Assembly (NCBI RefSeq): GCF_000003815.2
Contig: NC_049981.1
Location: 26,728,255-26,790,676 of the forward strand
Source: Branchiostoma floridae
Taxonomy: Eukaryota; Chordata; Leptocardii; Amphioxiformes; Branchiostomatidae
Reading direction: 5' to 3'
Length of the DNA stretch: 62,422 bases
The stretch's first letter is position 1. Each line of letters begins with the position of its first letter. The position numbers and the translations under genes were made by a program. Below the pieces are notes generated by a model. That model searched no databases, had not been told where the DNA came from, and saw only the letters and a program-made list of their open reading frames with translations. Positions 14,066 through 23,931 of the stretch are shown one piece after another.

Positions 14066-14165
14066 NNNNNNNNNNNNNNNNNNNNNNNNNNNNNNNNNNN
14101 NNNNNNNNNNNNNNNNNNNNNNNNNNNNNNNNNNNNNNNNNNNNNNNNNNNNNNNNNNNNNNNNN
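14066..14165. other. Assembly gap (100 N)
   Basis: Exactly 100 N, the usual placeholder for a gap of unknown size. Sequence on either side is ordinary AT-rich intron, so what is missing cannot be judged. Confidence 0.99.
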
Positions 14166-14499
14166 CCAGTTTTTATATTTTCTAATTTCTTCCATGAAGC
14201 AGAAGTCTTCTAGTGGTCATTTGTCCAAGTTAACTAAATTATGTTTCGTGTGTGGCAAAATGTGGTTTTTGGAGCTCTTGCTTCTGTAGATCTGAAGCTC
14301 TTACTGTTTCCCCCACTCAAGAAGAGAAGTAGTTGAAGCAATCTGTGTGCATTTTTCCTCGACCCAAAAGTATGAATCAGGCTCTTGCAGGGCTTGGACA
14401 TGACTTTTCCATAGATGGAGTCCGCACTGGACCACATCTTGTCAAAGCACTCGCATTAGCAGAAGAAAACAACACTAGACCATGCAATTGTCCCCTCTC

Positions 14500-15080
14500 A
14501 TTTGTCTAACGGTATCAAATGTTGCTGGAAAAAAGCAGGGAAAGTGGCTTGTAAAGTCCTTCAAAGGGGGAGACACGGACGATGCCGGTTGAATTTTCGC
14601 CCCCGGGCGCCAACAGGTCAGCATATGTCTTTGAGTCCCCTTTGATGTCGACCATTAATACAGCGAGCGAAGTCCCGGCCTCCAGCATCAGTGACCCTAG
14701 ATTGGAACCTCCGCCTTTCTGGACAAAAGTATTGGAAATATCAGACAGGAGAAATAGCTTTAAAATACTGACAAAAGTACCCCGGTGTCAAATGTCATAG
14801 CATAATGTGCCGGCATGGATGGAAATACTATCTGTGGGCTACAGGGGAACACGGTAACAGCCTTTCCAAAGGCATCATGGCGCTTCCGACGCTGTGTTCT
14901 AAGGGATGCCGATAGTGCTATTACCTTTCAGCGAAAGTCTTGCGGCTTCTACCGACGTAGATAATGGCAAAGCAATCGTTGATTGTGCCTTTTGATATAT
15001 CGAATGTAATCCGGTGCAAGCATCCTTTAAAAGGGCCTGGCTGATACAGTCCCACACACATGCCTTTTCTGTAGGATGAT
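14500..15080. promoter_or_regulatory. Candidate cis-regulatory block upstream of Tcf exon A
   Basis: This is a GC-balanced, complex stretch about 330-900 bp before the SNKV exon. It contains CTTTGAT at 14640-14646 (an exact TCF core), followed by TAAT-containing sequence, and TTCAAAG near 14560. Frames crossing it have no recognisable homology. It might also be an internal promoter for an N-terminally shortened Tcf, but no initiator or first exon is evident. Confidence 0.22.
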
Positions 15081-15408
15081 TTGAAGGAACAAGTGGTAAA
15101 AGTGTTGCGCAGTTGCCACTCACAGTTTCTGTTTCATCAGATCGACTGCCGTGAAACTCGGCCTTTGATTTTGCAGGGTGCGACTTTTGCAGATGTTGGT
15201 TCTTTGCTGCGCGCTGTGAAATCTGTTCTCCCTATCCCTCTCAATAGTGTTGTTTTGTTTTGCTTTGTATGCACCTTTCTGTAATCCGAGTAGATTGCTC
15301 AAAGTATCAATTTTTTGTGTTTCAACACCCCTTTAATTTCTCGTTTGATATTGGTGGTACGAAGTAGCTTTCTAACACCGGGCTCTTCTTTGTTTTTTCC
15401 CCGTGCAG

Positions 15409-15553
15409 TCGAACAAAGTCTCAGTTGTACACGGTCCCCCACATCCCGGGCCTCTAACGCAATTGATGATGTATAGCAACGAGCACTTTGCACCAGGCAC
15501 GCCGCCACACATAGGGGTCCCACCAAACTCCATAGAAGTCGATCCCAAAACAG
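15409..15553 (+). CDS. TCF7L2-like: Tcf/Lef transcription factor, exon A (central region)
   Basis: This is the first Tcf exon found in the window, 145 nt, entered in phase 0 after a pyrimidine-rich GTGCAG acceptor and leaving in phase 1 at ACAG|GTAAGA. It encodes SNKVSVVHG at the start, then [12 protein letters not shown], and ends with VDPKTG. This matches the vertebrate TCF7L2/LEF1 exon running from SNKV to DVDPKTG, including both exon boundaries. The segment lies between the N-terminal beta-catenin-binding domain and the HMG box, in the region that recruits Groucho/TLE corepressors in this family. The preceding exons are not visible. Confidence 0.93.
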
Positions 15554-16249
15554 GTAAGATCTCTTCCTGTCTTTTTCCAGACTTTGTGAGACATGTGATT
15601 ACCTTGTGTCATTAATTGATCTTCATTTATGATGTTGATATAAGGACATTATGGCAGAAACTGTATGTTCCTGATAGATCACCGTGGTCCATTTTATCCA
15701 TTGTTGAAATTTTGACATTGCAATTTTATGTTATTTGTAAAATATATTCTGTTGTCAGAGCTATACAGGTAAGTGTTAGCACACATGTAAGGATATGTTA
15801 ATGTTTGACACGGCTATTAGTCAGACAAATGTTTGATTCTACGTCTAACAATAGCTGATAGTTGAATCAGAGTCAGACTTAGATCTGTGACTCAACATGT
15901 AGTTCAGCCTGAAGTAAAACAGTTGATCATATTAAGACAAAGCTTTTGATACCTGAATTTCAAAGTGTTGATCAAAGAATACCTGTAATATAAAGCCGTT
16001 GATTTCCCTTTTCTTTATGATGCATGTTGTATGAAAGGGTGTTTGTGCTTTTTTCATTATATGAACATTAAAGCTGTAGCTAGTCCCGCCTTGTGTCTGG
16101 CCAGTTGGTTTGGTCAGTGCCATCCACCTTCATGAAACTTCAGAAGCTTGTGCTAGTCAATTGGTTGAGTTTGCTTTGAGCAGTTTTTTATCCACCTGAC
16201 ATCAGTAAGATGTGTATACGGAGTGTTCATAATCATAGGGTGTTGGTTT

Positions 16250-16780
16250 ATTGATTAGCAGGGGTAATGGAAGGAGACGAAGAGGGAGAGGGGGAGAAAT
16301 TTGCGATCCTAACCCTCCCTGATAAGACTGTGGCTACCTGTACAAATTAATGGCATGGAATGAACCGGTGGCAAGCATTGATTGCCGCCACGGGTTTGTC
16401 ACACGGCCGGGCGAAACGCCGGGCGACATCAAAGCCCGGCCGTTGAGACAGGGTTAACGAGGGCTCGGTTTGGTGGTCCGCTAATGACCACCATCCATCA
16501 ATACACGTCAACCTGGAGCCACGATGTTTCGTGTTTCCATCAATAATACAGACCGCCGAAAAAAAAGGTAGTCTCATCTCTTACGATAGTACGACACCGG
16601 CCGCTAATGGTGGAGGAGAACGTTTTAGCCAGTCTGGGTAGGAAACGTCCTGAGACCATCTTCTGAGAGAATCCCAACCACCAGTGGACAGCGCTGGCGT
16701 CAGTGTCTGTCAGATCTCCCAGGGTTTATCCTCACTTGCAGATAGACAGCGAACTTCTAGCCACCAGGCACCACACGGAT
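16250..16780. promoter_or_regulatory. Candidate regulatory block with helper site
   Basis: A complex block rich in GGCCGGG and CCGCC words within the first visible Tcf intron. It contains an exact helper-type GCCGCCA at 16384-16390, preceded by the weaker HMG-like CATTGAT, and an exact reverse TCF site ATCAAAG at 16428-16434. The spacing is looser than at 5783 or 38732. No coding frame is convincing. Confidence 0.28.
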
Positions 16781-18229
16781 TAGGGGTTAAAACCTGTAGG
16801 AAATGTGTTACCATGTGGTGAAGCTTTCTGTGGTGCCGTAGGTCCCGGGAGAGCAGGGATGGTGGATGATAACTGCAAACAATGTGGACAGCTACCTGTC
16901 AGAGAGTATTACCACAGTAATATTACCAACATGTTGAAACGGAAGAACCGGGGTCCTAATCATGACATCTCTGCAGCCATGGCTAGCAGAGATTCAGCTG
17001 ACCACTTCACATTGATAAGGAGGGAGAGAACCCTAATTGTGAATAAAGTGTGTTGACCATTTACTGAACATACTGCAGACCAATAAAGGTGTACATGCCT
17101 GATTCAACTTGGTAATAACTTGTAGTACGTACTGTACTTGCCACTTAAATCAGTAACTAGTGGAAGAAGGACAGTCAGGTGGTAAGTATCCAGAGAAGTG
17201 AAAAGAAGGTGATGCCTTAAAAAAGTATGAATGTGTCAGTCCAGCCGTTCATTTTCGTTTTCTTTATTGCTTTAATGTACTATGCAAGTTTTAACAAGGG
17301 AAGGGAAAGGAACTGTATCAATGGATGAAGACAGACACTGTTCAGCATGTGAATATGATGATGCTCACAACACCGTTTACCTTTTTATGGAACAGTTCCA
17401 AATGACTGAAAAAGTTTGCAACTAGAATGGTCAGCACCCATTTTTACTGCATAGCACAGCATCTATATTTGCATGATGAAGCATGGCCTTTTCCAGTCAA
17501 ATTGCAACTAATACACCAGGTGTATAATGACTGCTATCTGTCAAGTAAAATGACAAGGTTTCAAGAACCAATTGGCAGTTTCCCCCTTGGTGGGCTATTT
17601 GGAGCATTATTGCCAAAGTGTTGGATTAGGTTTCTGTGAAATATCTTACTGTAGGCTTTAGTGAGGACAACATTGGATTGTCTAAATTTCAATTAGATTA
17701 TGTTGGATATAACTGAAGGATGATTATGCTTCTTCAATGTTGATGATTCGTTAGTACTTCTTGATGGTTCATGGTCCTGTTTACCTCAGAGACTGAAACA
17801 ATGAACACTTTTTCACTCACCCTTAATAGTGCTCTTGATAATCGCAACCATGGATTCATCAGAGTGACAAGTGGATGGTGACTTGGAAGACTTTTATCCA
17901 AGAAAGTACAATTTGTAGGTCCCATTTGGTGATTCCTCTTGTTATTCGCAACTTACAGGAAAATGTTTCAAACTGTAATCAAGTTGGAATAGCGATACAA
18001 ACCAGTAGCTAAGCAAATCCCTGAAAAAGGGCACTAGGATTCTTCGTTAAAAAAGTGAAAGACATTTTCCAGCTTAGACTACTTCTGCGCTGTACTGTGG
18101 TACGACTGTAATGACACGTAATAGTGATGGAGTAGACTGTCTATGGGCAGAGTGTGTGGAAAGGGTCATAAAAGAAGGGATGAAACAATTTGTATCACCA
18201 AGAAAGTTTGAGAACTTGGCGCATCTTTC

Positions 18230-18720
18230 TCAAGAAAAATCTTTGAAGCGTTTGAAGTTCGCTAAGAGCAGCCATAACCATTTGCATGGCGCCATCTTTT
18301 TCAATCCCTCTTAATGGTGTTCTTCGTTTGAGCAAAAGCTGCCGGTGCTAACGAACTTTCATTAGCGGCACGTTTTTGAGCCTGCCTTAGAGCTGACGCA
18401 CATTCCGCGTTCCTATGTTTTTCGGACGGTCCGCAGCAATCCTCTAACGGCTCGCGGCCGTCTTTTGTTTGCTTTGTGTTCATCTTCCGCAGCGGGTTCA
18501 ATCAGCGAATGTTGCTTTCACGGAGATGAAGTATCGGAACAGCATACGACTTCCATTTGGTGTACAAGAGATGAATTCGCTCGCTCATTTACAAGACTGT
18601 TATAAAACCACAGCTTTAGAGAGGCCGACTCTCTTCTTCTGCCCGAGGGCGCCCTCCGTCCCTTTGAGACTACATTAACATTTTAAGTGGAAGACTTTTT
18701 GATTTACATTTTGGCTGGAA
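18230..18720. promoter_or_regulatory. Candidate regulatory block
   Basis: A GC-balanced, low-repetition stretch inside the intron, with clustered TTTGTTTGCTTTGTG sequence near 18463-18478 that combines forkhead-like and TCF-like words. No exon with valid splice sites is recognisable. Function is inferred from composition only. Confidence 0.2.
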
Positions 18721-20159
18721 ATGGGAAGGTAGCCATTAGACTACTTGGTTCTGCACCACAGCTCTGGAGGGAGCACCGGCCAGACTCCCCCGCGTACGAG
18801 CCAAGCAAACGGTAAGATGTTTGGTTACCTTCGGGCGGAGAGGGCACGGTGTTAACAGCCCTGCACGACCAGTGTGACTCTTAAGTTCTTCTGTAGAAGT
18901 AAGGGTTCGAATGACGGGTCTTGCCAGTTTGTGATACTTTTTTTGCTGTTCAGTGTTCAGTGGTTAATAGGTGGCTTTATTATTTGCCTTTCCTGTTGGG
19001 TGACAGATTAGAACTCTTCTTTGATAGATGGCACAGAATAAGTCAGTACAGTGACCACGATAGATTTACTTTTATGTTCAGTTGCTGAAAAGCACTTTCT
19101 CTATAATGGACTGCAACAATATTTTGAAGGCATGGAAGAATGAACTTTACTCCATAATTCTTCAAACAGTAAAGCATTTTTCGAAGTTCTCTTCGGAAAG
19201 AGCTTCCTTTGATAATTTCACTTTTTGGGGGATCAGAACTTCTACCAATTGTGTTTATGGATTCTTAGCTCTTTTGTTGATTTCTATTGTTGGGAGAATT
19301 GTGGAAAATCGACGAAACCAAGTTTTGGGATTTGGTATACTGATGTTTTATCTGAATGGGATGCCTTTCAAACATCCTTTATGCACATGGTCTGCCGTCA
19401 TGTTGTTGGGACAAGTCTCTGGATGGAGGAGGATTCAAACTGGCATTCAGCTGCCTCGTTAAAGCAGCGGAAGCAGTCGGAAAACACACCTACCTCCTTC
19501 CCATTGCGTCAGCAAGTTAGGAGGACGGGGCTAATAGGAAGAATCATTTCTTTTTTGATGTCAGATCCAATTTGCAGTAATTGGATGAAGCCGGGCTGGA
19601 TGCTGGGATGGCTTTTGTCCACGCTTTTGTTGCTCGTAGTGAAGCGCGGCAAAGGAACAGGATCCCTGCGGATGACCAGTACGCGTCCAGCACGCATCCA
19701 GCCACCTGAGACCCCGTCCAATTCAAACAACAGTCAATAGCCTCTGTTGGTGTCCTTATGTAATTAGACAAATCTTTTGTTCTCCTATCAGCCTCAAATT
19801 GCTGTCTCTTCAGAAACATCTGGGCTTTTCCTATAACTTAAAAGAGCTGATCACAGTTTGGCCTCTGTCTGCATCATTTGGCACTGTCAACTCCAGTCAG
19901 CAAGAGGTTCCGAGGAGTCGGTGTGTATGGCTCAATTTCAACACTCTTTGTATCGCTTTAATTTGTAGTACCTCCTAATCTCCAAGCAGACGTTGGGTAG
20001 GAAATTATGTTTTCTGAGCATCCGCCGCTTATAATCAGAGAGTCCTTGTTAGCCCAATCTGGTTTCTTACAGTTTCTAATTGGGACAGAAAGCTTGCTTT
20101 TCTGCTCCAACACCTGCATGGAGAATAGGGTGAAGGTTTTTCCTGTGTTTTATTGTTGA

Positions 20160-20430
20160 CAGATAATGTGGTAGCGTGGAGCAACTGCAGGATGTTCAGC
20201 CCGGAACCCAGAGGTCCTAGGTTTGAATCCTGTCAGTTACTGGTCTTGTGCCCTTGGGAAAGGCACTTCACGCAACTTTTACCTCATGGTGTGGAGGTAA
20301 AAGGCTCTGGAATGAAACGGTCGGGCTCTGCCTTCCAATATTGTGCCCTGTACACAGTGGATAACAACCCACTGCCCCTATGGCCTTCTAAAAAAGGATG
20401 GGGCTACCTTAACCTGGCTTTTGTTATTGT
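20160..20430 (+). mobile_element. tRNA-derived SINE
   Basis: An A-box-like TGGTAGCGTGGAGC starts at 20168 and a near-perfect B box GGTTTGAATCC lies at 20220-20230, the internal polymerase III promoter of tRNA genes. The tRNA-like head is followed by CCCTTGGGAAAGGCACTTCA and a body that fits no tRNA. It cannot be a functional tRNA because no acceptor stem or anticodon arm folds. The right end is approximate. Confidence 0.75.
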
Positions 20431-21109
20431 TTAGTGTAGGCACAGTGAGGAGCTCAGTAGGATGATCCAGTAGTGCTCGCCACTGTCAAATTGGGCACTT
20501 TTAACCCAGCAGGAAATTTTGTCTCCCATTTTCTCTTACTTTCCTGGGCTCTGTTAGGGTAATAACAGCAAGCCCTTATGGATGTATTCCACATAGAGAG
20601 AGTACACACCCGACTGTGTCATCGTTTACTGGCAATTGAATTTGACTGGTCAGGAGTCGGTCAAATTGGCTTGTTAGGCTGGAGATGTGTGTCCCACTGA
20701 AGCCAATTTGTCAGGGTTATAGTATGGGTTGATGGATGGCTTGTTACTGCACATGTACAAAATGTAGTACTTCCGCAAAGGTGGCGGGTAATTGCTAATC
20801 CAACCGACATATCGAAGTGGTCCAAGGTTAAAAATGCATGTTCCATCTTCGGCGACACTCTTCTTGCCGGCATTTGATTGGTCTATCGACATGTGGGCAA
20901 TTTTATGATATGCTTTGGTTTTACTATTAGTGGACCCCACAGTAGCACCTCTAGGCTGCTGGTGGCAGAAACTTTTTATGCTGTACCGGTATGTCCGTTA
21001 TGTGATAGGTACGTATCTTCTCTTGATAAGGTATTAAAGTTACATTTCTCAATGGTTTCTGTATTAAAAGGCTTTCCTGATCATAAGTAGACATGAAGGG
21101 TTAGATGCC

Positions 21110-21320
21110 TTATGGACAGGTAGAATTCTGTTTTTCTGTGTTTCCTACATCAAAAAGTAAAGGTTTAAAGTTTGAATCTCCTACAGCTCCCAATGTTGTA
21201 TGCTTGGCAAAGGCACTTAACAACATCACTTTCCTTCTTTGATTCAGGTGAAAGATATAGGTCCACTGTTCATTGTGCTTGTCGAAAAGAGATGGGTGAT
21301 TTTCTCCAGTGAAATCACAT
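21110..21320 (+). mobile_element. Degenerate second SINE copy
   Basis: AGTTTGAATCTC (21169-21180) resembles a decayed B box. About 21 bases later comes GCTTGGCAAAGGCACTTAA, the same order and spacing as in the SINE at 20160-20430. The A box is no longer recognisable and both ends are uncertain. It lies less than 200 bp before Tcf exon B. Confidence 0.55.
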
Positions 21321-21478
21321 AACATATACTTAACAAATCGTCTGTCTATCCTGTCACAACCAGTGGAAGATTAGCTCTTCCATGAGCTAATCTAATGTCT
21401 GAGACCACTTTCTCTTTTCAGTCTGAGATAACTTTCACTCTTCAGTTTGATGAACCTGGAACTTCTCTGTCCCTGTAG

Positions 21479-21599
21479 GCATTCCAAGGCCACGACACCC
21501 GGCAGACTTACCTCCAATGTACGCCATTCCGCCAAATCAGCTTCCTCAGCTGGGGCCGTCCTACCCAAAGATCGAAGAGTACCATTCCCAAGCACTATG
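21479..21599 (+). CDS. TCF7L2-like: Tcf/Lef transcription factor, exon B (central region)
   Basis: 121 nt, entered in phase 1 after CCCTGTAG and left in phase 2 at CTATG|GTGAGC. The split codon rebuilds the VDPKTG/IPRP junction seen in vertebrate TCF7L2. It then encodes RHPADLPPMYAIPPNQLPQL and ends SQAL. Vertebrates have a Pro-rich exon here (IPRPPHPPD). The donor is unusual: a transposon begins five bases inside the intron and its target duplication repeats GTGAG at 21929-21933. The proximal donor is the only one that keeps the frame, because reading on gives TGG TGA. Confidence 0.9.
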
Positions 21600-21604
21600 G
21601 TGAG

Positions 21605-21928
21605 CAGGGTTGAACAAGTTTTCTAAAATCCACTTGTCCTATCGGGCAAGCACATAAAAAATGTACTTGCCCGAACCAATTTTTCACTTGCCCAAATTTC
21701 AAATGTCACTGTTACTAGTATATGCATTTTCACTTCCAGCAATGGAATTCTCTGTAGACAATTGCTTGATGTCATGACTGTAAAAAGGAACAAGTATATC
21801 AAAATTGCACTAAAATCAATGGAAAAATCTTACTTGCCCGATCGAACAAGTGGGGTAGGACATGTACTTGCCCGAACAGCACTTTCACTTGCCCTGGACA
21901 ATAGGGCTAGTGGACTTGTTTATCCCTG
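21605..21928. mobile_element. CAGGG-type MITE inserted in a splice donor
   Basis: The 324-bp element starts CAGGGTTGAACAAGT and ends with the inverted version CAGGGATAAACAAGT (13 of 15 matching). It is flanked by GTGAG at 21600-21604 and 21929-21933, extendable to TGGTGAG on both sides. The word ACTTGCCC recurs directly near both ends, including a roughly 30-bp direct repeat beginning GTACTTGCCCGAAC. No coding capacity. The 5-bp duplication matches the elements at 22095 and 42938. The superfamily is unresolved: a hAT group with short duplications or a Transib-like element are possible. Confidence 0.8.
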
Positions 21929-22094
21929 GTGAGTAGTGAAATGTAGTATTACTTTGTGTGTGAAGGGTGGGATAATAAACCAGTGAATCAAATTGTACAA
22001 ATGCACAAGTGCGCACTGATTGATTTAAAATTTGGAAGTCTCGAGTAAATTGAATGTCTGGTTTCTGTAAAATGCATTTTTTTTAATCAGTTTA

Positions 22095-22463
22095 CAGGGT
22101 TCGAAATACACATACTTAACTTGCAATTTGCACATAATTTTTGAGATTTGCATGTAAAATTATTCTGAACTTGCAATCTTGCATGTTGAAATACCTGGCC
22201 TATTGGAAAAATACTGAGGAATTAGACCCCCTACTCTTAGACAAAAAGACAAATGGACGTGTGTCTTTATCCTTCCTTGTTTTTGCCAGTAACTTTCTCC
22301 GGTAGCTTTACTAGATGTAATCAAAATTCACCGATTCAAGCTAGCGATACTCGTCGCCATCGCCGCCTAGTTGTATTTTGCATGTAAATTTTTCAAATTG
22401 CATGTAAAATTTTTGCCAACTTGCAATTTTGCATGTAGCAAAAAAAAAGTATTTCGATCCCTG
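22095..22463. mobile_element. CAGGG-type MITE, second copy type
   Basis: The 369-bp element starts CAGGGTTCGAAATAC and ends with inverted CAGGGATCGAAATAC (14 of 15). It is flanked by GTTTA at 22090-22094 and 22464-22468. The words AACTTGCAAT and TTGCATGTAAAATT are repeated directly at both ends. Together with the previous element it makes up most of the 1.1-kb intron between Tcf exons B and C. Confidence 0.8.
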
Positions 22464-22708
22464 GTTTATGTTAAGCCTGTGTTCCTTTAGCTTTCTGAAG
22501 TGTAGATCATTTGATATGTTATTTTCATTCTCAAAATTGCAGGTTCCTAATGGGTTACTAACACCTTAAACTGTATACAAAGTTTAATTTTTCTTGACTT
22601 TGGATGCCTTAATTGAACAATTCAACTGTTAAAAATGTCACCAAGCCACTTTTGAAGAAGAGCACATTGTACAGAGGATTGATGAAAGTGAATCCATTCA
22701 CTTTGCAG

Positions 22709-22798
22709 GCAGAGCCAGGGTGTTTACCCCATCAGTGCAGCAGGGTACAGACACCCCTACCCTACAGCCATCGCTGTCAATGCCACCAACATGCCTAG
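22709..22798 (+). CDS. TCF7L2-like: Tcf/Lef transcription factor, exon C (central region)
   Basis: 90 nt, entered in phase 2 after CTTTGCAG and left in phase 2 at CTAG|GTAAGT. The translation begins W(QSQG) across the junction, then VYPISAAGYRHPYPTAIAVN. It aligns with the vertebrate VYPITTGGFRHPYPTALTVN exon, one of the best conserved parts of the central region. The LVPQ motif that precedes this block in vertebrate TCF7L1/TCF7L2 is absent; WQSQG occupies the place. Confidence 0.95.
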   Translation, partial: AEPGCLPHQCSRVQTPLPYSHRCQCHQHA

Positions 22799-23811
22799 GT
22801 AAGTGAAAATACTGTAAATGCTAAATAGTGTTACATACAGGCTCTCTCCAGCATCCTCACATCCCTGGACAAAATTGTTCTGCTAAGAAATAAAGAATGC
22901 ACAAAGATTTCATTTGTTTCGTTCCCGTTCATTATTAAAATTCATCACATTTTTCATCTTGTGGTCAACAGTGCCACAGAACTAAGATGAAGCTATTTGA
23001 ACTTTGCCACTTAAAATACAGAATATAACAGTTTAGAGCCTCATCATTGCTTGACAAGGAGCTTTGCTCTGTCAACATTTGAGGACAGAAAGTTAAGAGC
23101 TGGTGAGAACTTTGGTTACAAATGTTATCTGTAATAGGAGCAGAATCTTGGTATGTACAAGCATCAATGTTGTATTTGCTAGAAAATTTGTACGGTTGTA
23201 CAGTATTTTACGATGTGTCTTGTCATATAGCTTGGTTTCTTTAATAAAATGTATTTCATTTTAGCATCTTGAAGGTGTTTGATTTTATGGTGCCTCAGGT
23301 GTATGTTTTATGTTTAATGTTTATTTTCTTAACCAAAGAAGTATTCTATGGTAGAAATGTGGTCAGATATTTGACTATGTTAGTGAAGGCAAACAATAGC
23401 AATATTTTTGCCTTTTCTTGTCCTAAACAGTGCTTTTCATGAGTCAATCATACTTTTTTTTATCTGGCACTGACTGACAGAGTTGATTCACTTGTAGTAT
23501 TTATGTGTTCTATATAAATGAATAGAATTGTATGTTGTAGTATTTTGTTCATTGTGACAGTGTCTTTAACGAAAAACATTTTATTTTTGTTTACTTCCTT
23601 AATTGAGTTGATTTTGCAGCAGAAAGTTGTGATGATTGATCCATGTTTAGAACTTTTAAGATTAGTGTTGTCATGTTTGGTTCTTTGTGTTTGTTTATTT
23701 GTTTGTTTTCTGTGGGGTCTACATGTACCTACTAGTGTTTCGTTTGTATCCCCCTGGAAGGGAGGAACCAATAGGACTGAGGGATGAAGCAGGTTATTTC
23801 CTTCTCGGCAG
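22799..23811 (+). other. Tcf intron C-D
   Basis: A 1-kb AT-rich intron. I see no repeat with clear ends and no further exon. A forward frame at 23518-23787 simply runs through intron sequence into exon D. Confidence 0.8.
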
Positions 23812-23931
23812 GTACCCCGTGCTGCAGCACCCCCACCACCCAGGCATGCCGCCCACGGGGATCCCCCACCCTGCCATCGTCAGCCCCCACGGGATGAACC
23901 TCAAGCACGACCCCTCACAGATGCATCAAAA
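23812..23931 (+). CDS. TCF7L2-like: Tcf/Lef transcription factor, exon D (before HMG box)
   Basis: 120 nt, entered in phase 2 after CTCGGCAG and left in phase 2 at CAAAA|GTACGT. It encodes HHPGMPPTGIPHPAIVSPHG and then KHDPSQMHQK across the junction. TGIPHPAIV is a signature of the TCF family just before the HMG box. The exon is strikingly GC-rich for this locus because of its Pro and His codons. Confidence 0.95.

Larger units (their letters stand above)
1..15408 (+). other. Intron or 5' flank of the Tcf/Lef gene
   Basis: This 15.4-kb stretch precedes the first recognisable Tcf exon. I searched by eye for the beta-catenin-binding N-terminus and for the exon that normally precedes the SNKV exon, and saw neither, so those exons probably lie left of the window. 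Because the next exon begins in phase 0 after an acceptor, at least the right part must be intron. Most of 1-9100 and 10400-11580 is AT-rich and featureless apart from the items listed separately. Blocks at 9130-10400, 11580-12980 and 14500-15080 are visibly richer in G+C and in homeodomain-like TAAT words and look like conserved regulatory DNA. All open frames here are short and lack homology I recognise. Confidence 0.6.
15554..21478 (+). other. Tcf intron A-B
   Basis: A 5.9-kb intron. It holds two GC-balanced blocks (16250-16780 and 18230-18720) and two SINE copies (20160-20430 and 21110-21320), listed separately. The longest forward frame, 19225-19740 (171 codons), has no recognisable domain and no suitable splice phase. 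The remainder is AT-rich with nothing I can name. Confidence 0.7.

Noticed and set aside
19225-19740. Longest forward frame (171 codons) in Tcf intron A-B
   Set aside because: No recognisable domain, biased composition that changes along its length, and no splice phase that would add it to Tcf. Probably chance.
20160-20235. Possible tRNA gene (A and B boxes present)
   Set aside because: No foldable acceptor stem or anticodon arm, and the sequence continues as a SINE body.
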